64,000 nt of DNA from Streptococcus mitis (lineage in GTDB: Bacteria > Bacillota > Bacilli > Lactobacillales > Streptococcaceae), in contig NZ_CAMHZD010000006.1 of NCBI RefSeq assembly GCF_946190065.1, forward strand, positions 46,642-110,641, given 5' to 3'. The notes under the pieces were generated by a model. It was not told the DNA's origin. It worked only from the letters and a program-made list of their open reading frames with translations, and made no database searches. Position 1 is the first letter of the stretch. Every line of letters starts with the position of its first letter. The translations under genes and the position numbers were made by a program. This document shows positions 56,425 to 64,000 of the stretch, piece by piece.

Positions 56425-56504
56425 AAAACCCGCAAGACTTCATCATTTCGAGAAGTGACGTGGGAGATGAAAATCGATTGAACCACTTACAAGGAGAATA
56501 GAAA

Positions 56505-57194
56505 ATGGCTAAAAAAAGCAAACAACTTCGTGCTGCTCTTGAGAAAATCGACAGCACAAAAGCATACAGCGTAGAAGAAGCTGTAGCACTTGCAAAAGAA
56601 ACTAACTTTGCAAAATTTGACGCAACTGTAGAAGTTGCTTATAACTTGAACATCGACGTTAAAAAAGCTGACCAACAAATCCGTGGAGCAATGGTATTGC
56701 CAAACGGTACTGGTAAAACTTCACGCGTTCTTGTTTTTGCACGTGGTGCAAAAGCTGAAGAAGCAAAAGCTGCTGGTGCAGACTTTGTTGGTGAAGATGA
56801 CCTTGTTGCTAAAATCAACGACGGTTGGTTGGACTTCGACGTAGTTATCGCAACACCTGACATGATGGCTCTTGTTGGACGTCTTGGACGTGTCCTTGGA
56901 CCACGTAACTTGATGCCAAACCCTAAAACTGGTACTGTAACAATGGATGTTGCTAAAGCAGTTGAAGAGTCTAAAGGTGGTAAAATCACTTACCGTGCTG
57001 ACCGTGCAGGTAACGTTCAAGCAATCATCGGTAAAGTATCATTTGAAGCTGAAAAATTGGTTGAAAACTTCAAAGCTTTCAACGAAACAATCCAAAAAGC
57101 AAAACCAGCTACAGCTAAAGGAACTTACGTAACAAACTTGACTATCACAACTACTCAAGGTGTTGGTATCAAAGTTGACGTAAACTCACTTTAA
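56505..57194 (+). CDS. rplA: 50S ribosomal protein L1
   Basis: The 229-residue L1 begins [20 protein letters not shown]. It includes the conserved [20 protein letters not shown] region (about 125-144) and ends with [13 protein letters not shown]. It forms the L1 stalk and can repress translation of its own mRNA. A CAAGGAG ribosome site and a downstream terminator are present. Confidence 0.98.
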
Positions 57195-57212
57195 TCAGTA
57201 GTTTATAAACAA

Positions 57213-57240
57213 AGACGAGTACGAAAGTGCTCGTTTTTTT
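57213..57240 (+). terminator. Rho-independent terminator after rplA
   Basis: The GACGAGTAC / GTGCTCGT stem with a GAAA loop is followed by seven T. Confidence 0.9.
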
Positions 57241-57683
57241 ATTTGAGAAAATTTATTTTGTTTGATCCAGAAATTGAGTTTTTCTCAGCCTCATTTTGGT
57301 GTTTTTGAACGTGATTTGATGATTGATAAAAATAAAGAAATAGGAATTGTTTTCTGTTGATTTGTAAAAAAAATTATATGGATTACAAGCGTATCAATTA
57401 TTTCAATATTCACAAGTTTGTATAATATTTCTGGAATACTATAAAAAAACAACCAGAGAACTATATATTTACATAAGGTTTCTATGTTTACGATTGTCGA
57501 ACGAAATTTTTTATCTTGCAAAAGATTGTTCTGAATGATATAATAACAACAAATGTTGATTTATCTTTTATACCTAACTTAAGATATCAACTTCTTAATA
57601 TTGCATAAAAATTTAAGGGGGGGGGTATTTTTCCTAGTGTTTGAAATCAGCATTATTTAATAAATAAGGAGGTTGTGTATCTC
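57241..57683 (+). promoter_or_regulatory. Upstream region of the CshA-like gene, with promoter and poly-G tract
   Basis: This 443-base AT-rich spacer has no convincing gene. A strong promoter lies at TTGCAA (57516-57521), 17 bases, TATAAT (57539-57544) with TGA before it. The leader of about 130 bases contains nine consecutive G at 57617-57625, striking in such AT-rich sequence. The ribosome site AAGGAGG lies at 57666-57672, just before the ATG at 57684. Confidence 0.8.
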
Positions 57684-60600
57684 ATGCAGAGAAACCAACA
57701 AGATTTTAGAACGGAAAAATACCTTCGTTATGGTATCCGTAAGTATAGTTTTGGAGCTGCATCAGTAGCGATTGCAGCTGGTTTGATGTTCCTTGGGAAT
57801 GGAGCAGTTTCGGCTACTGAAGTACAAGGGGCTGAAGTTTCGTCTGTAACAACTGCTAATCTAGGGAATCAGGCGGATTCTAAAGATAAATCAGTCAAAG
57901 CAGAAGCTGATAAAGTAGAAGAAGCTAAAAAAGTTAAAAAAGAGATTCTTGAAGCTAGCATTTCAACTTTAGAATCAAAACTTTCAACGGCTAAGTATGC
58001 AGAGGCTTTTGTACTGAGCTCAGCTAAGGAAGCTTTGGCTACAGCTAAAGCAACTCTTGCTAATGCAGAGGCTAGTCAAGCAGAAGTTGATCAACAGGCA
58101 GCTACAGTATCTGCTTTAAGTTTGGTTGTAACAGAGTCAAATACTGCTGGTTTTGATAAGAAGCAGGCGGTTGATCAGGAAGCAGCTAAGGCAGAAGCAG
58201 AAAAAACTGCAACTCCAGTTGAAAAAGCACTTTCAGTGGCTACAACAACTCTAACACAAGTATCATCAGAAGCTGAAGCAACTAACAAATTGGCTGAGAC
58301 TCAACTTGCAAAGGCTGATGTCAAAGAAGAAAACAAGGCAGCTGTTACAGCAGCAGTCGCTAAAAACCAAGCAGTTCTTGCTGAAACAAAAACTCTTTTA
58401 GCTGATAAGAGTGTTACAAAAGAGCAAGTAGATGCTCAATTGGAGCGCCTAAATGAATCGATTCTTGCAGTATACAATGAATTGAAAAAAGCAGGAATCG
58501 GCCGTGATGGTAAATTTGAAGCAGTACTACCAAGCACTACAGGAACAACAACTGGTAAAGTTGATACTGTTAAGAATGACACGATAGAGCGTTATAAAAA
58601 TTTTAAAAACTATAAATATGGTGCTAGTTTCTTAGGGGTAGAGAACAAACAACAATATACCGCAGATAAAAACAACGGTATTATGTGGTATGACTTCGGT
58701 AAAGCTTATAAATCAGGTGGTAAATTCACTGCGATTAGCAATGACTTAGGAAAACCAACTACAGATATTTCTATTTATGAAACTACAAACGAAAACTTAA
58801 AACGTGATGCTCAAGCAGCTGGAGTGACAAAAGCGGCAGGATATCAACTAGCTCTACAAGTAGGAACTGTGTTTGAACAAGAACTATATCCTGGTTATGT
58901 TGTACGTATGGAAGTTACAGAACTTAAACCATATGAAACAACAGATGTTTATAAAGAGCGTGCCCAAAAAGCTGGTGTGGAAGTAAAACATACAAAAGAT
59001 AATTCAGAAATTACTAAGAACTCGATTCGTTATGATGGAAGAGAAGTTGATGTTGTAATTCAAAAAGAAAAAGAAAGAAATCCAAGTAATGCAGGTATCG
59101 TTACTGGAAACATGTTTAACAGATTTGGTCCTGCTAGAGACAACGCTACTGTTGGGGTAACTTGGAAGTTAACTCGTTTCTTAAATGGTAAAGAACTAAA
59201 AGGTGCAGATGTTCTATTAGCCGATGGAGAACAATTAACCAATACTGAAACAGTAAACTACGTGACTGACGGAGGAAACTGGGAGCTAGTAGAAGAAGCG
59301 AATGCACAACAGAATCAACAAGGAGATCCATTAACAGGCAGCACACCAAGTGTTTCTTTAGACGGAAATGGTGGATACAAATGGCCAGATGGATCTTATG
59401 CAGAAGGATATGCAGCGCCTCTACGTCGTTGGTCACTAACTTCAGCAGATGATTTAAAACAAGAGACACACCTTGTCGGTGGAGCGAGAAATAGTAAACA
59501 TGAAGGAGGAGCGGAGGATTATCGTGACTTCTTCAACCGTAAGAATAATAACTACTATAAAGCCTATTTAGATTTAGATGAAAACGGGGAACCAAAACTT
59601 GGATTAGGAACTCAAGTTATGAGCCCATATCATACATTTAACGTTAATAGTCATTACAATACAAATTCAGTAGAATTAGGATATGCAAGTAGAAGCAGTT
59701 GGAATGCATCTAAAACAGTTCCTATTTTTGGATCACGTGATGCACAACATGTATCTGTTTATATCAATGCTGCAGGAATGCAAAATGCGATGATTGGATT
59801 CTTAGCGGAAGATAGAGGAGATGCTCCATTAACATATGGTGAGGCTCGTCATAGTATCAACTCAGTAAACCAAAGAACTGGTGATAGAATACAACAACCA
59901 TATCTAGGTTCTGCTTTACCTGACTTTGAAAGAAAAACTGAGGTTACGCAAGAAAATGGTAAGTATGTATCTAAACCAATCGAAACAACTCCATGGACAG
60001 GTGATGATGATACAAATGTAACGAATAATCCTGGAACCAAAGATGAAGGTGAAGAACAATTAGTAGGAGTAGGTAAGAAATACTCAGTTATTACTTTATC
60101 AGACGGAACAACAAAGATCAGCTTCAAAGCAAGCAATGGTTCTGGAGAATTCGATAAAGCAGACGGTACTAAACAAACATTGAGTGGAAAAGCTTATGTT
60201 CGTGGATGGATTGACTTCAATGAAAATGGAAGATTTGACCCAGAAGAAGAATCTGATGTTGTAGAAATAAATGGTAATAACCAAGATGTTACATTAAGAT
60301 TTAGTAATAAAGCTAGAACAGAAGCAGCTCTAAATGGTAAAGTTTCAGAATTAGGAACACGTATCCGTATTGCGATGTCTAAAAATGAGATTCTAGTTCC
60401 TACAGGATCAGCAGCGACTGGTGAGGTAGAAGACTTCAAGTCATTAACAACTACAGCTCCTAAAGGTTCAGTTAAGCAAACATCAGGTGCTCAAGGTGAA
60501 AAACAATCAGCAGTTTTAACTTTCACAGCATTTGGAACACAAAATACGGATCATTCAGTTGCGAACACAATCGATACAACAAAACTACCAGTTATCGTTT

Positions 60601-63600
60601 CAGCTGATGGAGTTGAACACGGTCAATCATATACTGTAACAGGTCAAGGTACTTATACAGTTGATAATGATGGATTAGTGACGTTCACACCAGAAGCAAC
60701 ATTTGTTGGTACTGCAGATGGTATTTTCGTTCGTCGTGTTGATAAAAATGGAAACTCTACTGGATGGACATCAACAATTTTACAAGATAAAGACACAGCG
60801 GTAACAGCTGCCAACGGAAGATCTACATACACTAACTTTGATGGTAGCTTAGACGTTACTAAAGCAGTTGAAAAAACAGTTACGCTTAATGGGGCAGCAA
60901 CTACATCTATGGATGCAGTCTACATTCCAACAGTAACACCAAAAGAATTAGAAGGTAAAAATGTAGATTCTACAGATATCCAAGGAAAACCACAGAAGAA
61001 AACACCTACATTTAATTTAGCGGATACAACAACAGCAGTAACACCAAGTGATAAATACCCAGCTAAATTAGTGGATGCTTCTGGTAATAAAGTAGAGACA
61101 CTAAAAGTAGATGGTCAAGGAACTTATACAATTAACCCAACAACTGGAGAGGTAACATTTACACCAGAGCCAAACTTTAAAGGAACAGCTAAACCAGTAA
61201 CGATTGAGTTAGAAACAGCTGTAGGTTCTGATAAAAATGGAACGCCAGTGTTGAAAAAAGCAACAGCTACTTATACTCCGACTGTAGTAGGAGCAACACC
61301 GACAGCGCAACCAGCTACTTCAACTGGAATTCAAGGGGATACTCAAACAGGAACTGTAGCATTTACAGCAGGTAAAGCAACAGTTGAAGGTGTAGAAAAA
61401 GAAGTACCACTTAAAGCTAACTCAGCTAAGTTATTAAATGCTGATGGAAGTGTACCAACAGAAGCAACAGTGCCAGCGTATGCAGCAGACGGAGTTACAA
61501 AAGTAGGTACTTACTCAATCGACCCATCAAATAATACTGTAACATTTACACCAACTGATAAAACTTATAAAGGTACTGTTCAACCAGCGAATGTTCAAGC
61601 TGAAGATGAAAATGGTACAACTGTTAAAACAACCTACACACCACATATCGTAGGAGTAGCCCCAACAGCAACACCAGCAGAATCTACAAACATCCAAGGT
61701 GAAGTACAATCAGGTGTTGTAACATTTGCACCAGGTAAAGCGACTATCGATAATGTTGAGAAGTCAGTAGCCATCAAGGAAGGCTCAGTTAAATTAGTAA
61801 ATGCTGACGGAAGTGTACCAACAGAAGCAACAGTCCCAGCTTATGCAGCAGATGGAGTTACAAAAGTAGGTACTTACTCAATCGACCCATCAAATAATAC
61901 TGTAACATTTACACCAACTGATAAAACTTATAAAGGTACCGTATTACCAGCGAATGTTCAAGCAGAAGATGAAAATGGTACAACTGTGAAAACAACCTAT
62001 ACTCCACATATCGTAGGAGTAGTTCCAACAGCAGAACCAGCTACTTCAACAGATATCCAAGGAGTAGAACAATCAAAAGAAGTTACATTTACTCCAGGTA
62101 AAACAGAAATCAATGGAACAGAAAAAACAGTAGCAATCGATACAACTTCATTTAAATTATTAGATGAAAATGAAAATGCAGTAGATTCAGTTCCAGCGAA
62201 GAATCCAGCAGGTGATGTGATTGGTACGTATACACTTAAAGTCGTAGATGGCAAAGTGAATGCAGTATTTACACCAACAGATAAAACGTATGCTGGTGAA
62301 GTTGAGCCAGTAACGATCCAAGCAAAAGATACAAATGGAACAGTTGTAAAAACAACTTATACTCCATCTATTACACCAGTAGAACCATCAGGAACACCAA
62401 CAACTTCTGAAGGAATTCAAGGTGCTAAACAAGAAGGAACTCCATCATTCACACCAGGTGATGAAAGAATTCCTATGAAGATTGATGCGGATCAGCCAGC
62501 TAAATTAGTAAATCCTGAAACTGGAAAACCAACAGATGATACAACAATTCCAGCAAAAGATAATGATGGAAATACAGTTGGTACCTACACAATTGAACCA
62601 ACAACAGGTAAAGTAACATTTACACCAAATAAAGACTTTACAGGTACACCAGTAGCAGCAACTGTTCAAGCAAAAGATGCGAATGGAACACCAACAACTG
62701 CTACTTATGAACCAACAGTTAAACCAGTAACACCAACAGGTTCAGATACTGTAACAGAAGATGTTCAAGGTTCAATTCAAAAAGGTAAACCAACATTTGA
62801 AGGTGGCACAGTAACAGTTAACGGTGAAGAAAAAACTGTTGCAATCGATGAAGATAAACCAGCTAAATTGGTAGATCCAAAAACAGGTGATCCAGTTGAA
62901 TCAGTAACTATCGATGGTGAAGGAACATATACAGTAACTCCAGACGGCACAGTAACATTTACACCAGAAAAGAACTTTACAGGTAAAGGAACAGGTGTTA
63001 CAGTTCAACGTGAAGATAAGAATGCTACACCAGTGACAGCTAAATACACACCAGTTGTAAAACCAGCAACACCAACAAGTTCAGATGTCATCACAACTAA
63101 TGTTCAAGGTGCAATTCAAGAAGGAACACCAACATTTACAGGTGGAAAAGTAACGATTAATGGTCAAGAAAAAACTGTTGCAATCGATGAAGCTGTAAAA
63201 CCAAAATTCGATGATGGAACAACTGAAAAAGTAGTACCAAACGAAGGAACATACACAATCGATGAAAATGGAAAAGTAACATTCACTCCAGAAAAAACAT
63301 TCACAGGACAAGCTGCAGGAGTAACAGTTAAGCGTGTTGACAAAAACGGAACACCAGTAACAGCTAAATACACACCAGTAGTAATCCCAGTGTCACCAAC
63401 TTCTAAAGATGCTGAATCAGAAGGTCCAAAAGGACAATCTCAAGAAGGGACACCAACATTTACAGGTGGAAAAGTAACACTTAACGGGAAAGAAGTACCA
63501 GTAGCAATCGATGAAAATGTAAAACCAAAATTCGATGATGGAACAACTGAAAAAGTAGTACCAAACGAAGGAACATATACAATCGATGAAAATGGAAAAG

Positions 63601-64000
63601 TAACATTCACTCCAGAGCCAAACTTCGTAGGAAAAGCTACAGGAGTAACAGTTAAACGTGTTGATAAGAACGGAACACCAGTAACAGCTAAATATACTCC
63701 AACAGTTCGCCCAGATACTAGATTTGTAGTTATCGAAAAAGATGGCAAAGAAACAGATTTACTTCCATCTAAAGATGGAGCTAAACCTTCAGAACCAATT
63801 CCAGGATATAATGTTGTTAGAACTGAAATTGATGAAAAAGGAAATACAAAACACATCTACGAAAAAGTTAAGACATCATTCAAGGATAAAGAAGGAAACG
63901 AAATTCCTAAATATCCAAGTGAGCCAGGAACAGTCGATAAGAAAGACATTCCAGAATACCGCTTCGTAGAGACTAAGAAATTACCAAATGGTGATACAGA
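57684..64000 (+). CDS. CshA-type giant surface fibril protein, 5' part
   Basis: The frame is open to the end of the window (more than 2,100 residues, C-terminus missing). It starts with a long signal of YSIRK/GxxS type (YGIRKYSFGAASVAIAAG, about 16-33) cleaved near Ala44. An Ala/Glu/Lys-rich helical stretch follows (about 50-270). A non-repeat adhesion region (about 290-920) contains GDAPLTYGEARHSI and WTGDDDTNVTNNP, then FNENGRFDPEEESDVV and a GEVEDF box near 912. From about 922 there are at least nine CshA-type repeats of 107-121 residues, each with IQG...F at the start and GTYTI..TG.VTFTP in the middle. Another domain type begins near 63713. Such fibrils bind fibronectin and other bacteria. 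Cell-wall anchoring by LPXTG is expected but outside the window. Confidence 0.9.
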   Translation, partial: MQRNQQDFRTEKYLRYGIRKYSFGAASVAIAAGLMFLGNGAVSATEVQGAEVSSVTTANLGNQADSKDKSVKAEADKVEEAKKVKKEILEASISTLESKLSTAKYAEAFVLSSAKEALATAKATLANAEASQAEVDQQAATVSALSLVVTESNTAGFDKKQAVDQEAAKAEAEKTATPVEKALSVATTTLTQVSSEAEATNKLAETQLAKADVKEENKAAVTAAVAKNQAVLAETKTLLADKSVTKEQVDAQLERLNESILAVYNELKKAGIGRDGKFEAVLPSTTGTTTGKVDTVKNDTIERYKNFKNYKYGASFLGVENKQQYTADKNNGIMWYDFGKAYKSGGKFTAISNDLGKPTTDISIYETTNENLKRDAQAAGVTKAAGYQLALQVGTVFEQELYPGYVVRMEVTELKPYETTDVYKERAQKAGVEVKHTKDNSEITKNSIRYDGREVDVVIQKEKERNPSNAGIVTGNMFNRFGPARDNATVGVTWKLTRFLNGKELKGADVLLADGEQLTNTETVNYVTDGGNWELVEEANAQQNQQGDPLTGSTPSVSLDGNGGYKWPDGSYAEGYAAPLRRWSLTSADDLKQETHLVGGARNSKHEGGAEDYRDFFNRKNNNYYKAYLDLDENGEPKLGLGTQVMSPYHTFNVNSHYNTNSVELGYASRSSWNASKTVPIFGSRDAQHVSVYINAAGMQNAMIGFLAEDRGDAPLTYGEARHSINSVNQRTGDRIQQPYLGSALPDFERKTEVTQENGKYVSKPIETTPWTGDDDTNVTNNPGTKDEGEEQLVGVGKKYSVITLSDGTTKISFKASNGSGEFDKADGTKQTLSGKAYVRGWIDFNENGRFDPEEESDVVEINGNNQDVTLRFSNKARTEAALNGKVSELGTRIRIAMSKNEILVPTGSAATGEVEDFKSLTTTAPKGSVKQTSGAQGEKQSAVLTFTAFGTQNTDHSVANTIDTTKLPVIVSADGVEHGQSYTVTGQGTYTVDNDGLVTFTPEATFVGTADGIFVRRVDKNGNSTGWTSTILQDKDTAVTAANGRSTYTNFDGSLDVTKAVEKTVTLNGAATTSMDAVYIPTVTPKELEGKNVDSTDIQGKPQKKTPTFNLADTTTAVTPSDKYPAKLVDASGNKVETLKVDGQGTYTINPTTGEVTFTPEPNFKGTAKPVTIELETAVGSDKNGTPVLKKATATYTPTVVGATPTAQPATSTGIQGDTQTGTVAFTAGKATVEGVEKEVPLKANSAKLLNADGSVPTEATVPAYAADGVTKVGTYSIDPSNNTVTFTPTDKTYKGTVQPANVQAEDENGTTVKTTYTPHIVGVAPTATPAESTNIQGEVQSGVVTFAPGKATIDNVEKSVAIKEGSVKLVNADGSVPTEATVPAYAADGVTKVGTYSIDPSNNTVTFTPTDKTYKGTVLPANVQAEDENGTTVKTTYTPHIVGVVPTAEPATSTDIQGVEQSKEVTFTPGKTEINGTEKTVAIDTTSFKLLDENENAVDSVPAKNPAGDVIGTYTLKVVDGKVNAVFTPTDKTYAGEVEPVTIQAKDTNGTVVKTTYTPSITPVEPSGTPTTSEGIQGAKQEGTPSFTPGDERIPMKIDADQPAKLVNPETGKPTDDTTIPAKDNDGNTVGTYTIEPTTGKVTFTPNKDFTGTPVAATVQAKDANGTPTTATYEPTVKPVTPTGSDTVTEDVQGSIQKGKPTFEGGTVTVNGEEKTVAIDEDKPAKLVDPKTGDPVESVTIDGEGTYTVTPDGTVTFTPEKNFTGKGTGVTVQREDKNATPVTAKYTPVVKPATPTSSDVITTNVQGAIQEGTPTFTGGKVTINGQEKTVAIDEAVKPKFDDGTTEKVVPNEGTYTIDENGKVTFTPEKTFTGQAAGVTVKRVDKNGTPVTAKYTPVVIPVSPTSKDAESEGPKGQSQEGTPTFTGGKVTLNGKEVPVAIDENVKPKFDDGTTEKVVPNEGTYTIDENGKVTFTPEPNFVGKATGVTVKRVDKNGTPVTAKYTPTVRPDTRFVVIEKDGKETDLLPSKDGAKPSEPIPGYNVVRTEIDEKGNTKHIYEKVKTSFKDKEGNEIPKYPSEPGTVDKKDIPEYRFVETKKLPNGDT

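Noticed and set aside
57291-57521. A 76-codon minus-strand frame in the spacer before the adhesin
   Set aside because: It lies in very AT-rich sequence with no ribosome site or recognisable domain, and it overlaps the adhesin promoter.

Overview
The window looks like chromosome from a Mitis-group Streptococcus, close to S. pneumoniae or S. mitis. The basis is gene content and protein sequence that I recognise: a PASTA kinase tail, the scr sucrose genes, a pnp-cysE-cysS block, and a long recJ to rplKA block in the order I remember from pneumococcus. It also carries six BOX repeats, which are typical of this group. Species cannot be fixed from the window. The CshA-like adhesin and the serine-rich StkP tail argue against a standard S. 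pneumoniae strain.

Layout. 1-4401: end of stkP, a split ThrE-type exporter and mevalonate genes mvaS-mvaA. 4440-10353: sucrose cluster, with scrR-scrB leftward and scrA, scrK rightward around a shared control region. 10396-11013: a VTT/DedA-like membrane protein. 11161-20447: a type I restriction-modification locus (hsdR, hsdS, hsdM) with a two-gene AT-rich insert between hsdR and hsdS. I read the insert as a Hachiman anti-phage system (hamA nuclease, hamB helicase). 20649-22967: a worn accessory patch with a Fic protein, a Fic remnant, a DUF1722/glycosylase pair, and an orphan antitoxin beside the tail of its lost toxin. 23228-34512: methionine (metE, metF), pnp, cysE, cysS, mrnC and the shared sugar ATPase msmK. 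34608-38865: leftward ferric-reductase-like gene and a four-gene amino-acid ABC transporter. 39042-57194: recJ, RNase J2, esterase, metalloprotease, uvrC, phosphoesterase, a lipoprotein, a nitroreductase broken by one stop codon, peptidases, a BCAA carrier, L,D-carboxypeptidase, rplK and rplA. 57684-64000: start of a giant CshA-type surface fibril protein that runs off the window.

How it fits together. Most of the window is vertically inherited core metabolism and housekeeping. The accessory signal lies in 11.1-23.0 kb, a defence island combining restriction-modification with Hachiman, and in the surface adhesin at the right end. The adhesin has a nine-G tract between its promoter and start codon, a possible phase-variation switch. 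All six BOX elements overlap the stop codon of a neighbouring gene, which suggests a shared insertion preference. I saw no rRNA, tRNA, CRISPR array, prophage or intact insertion sequence.
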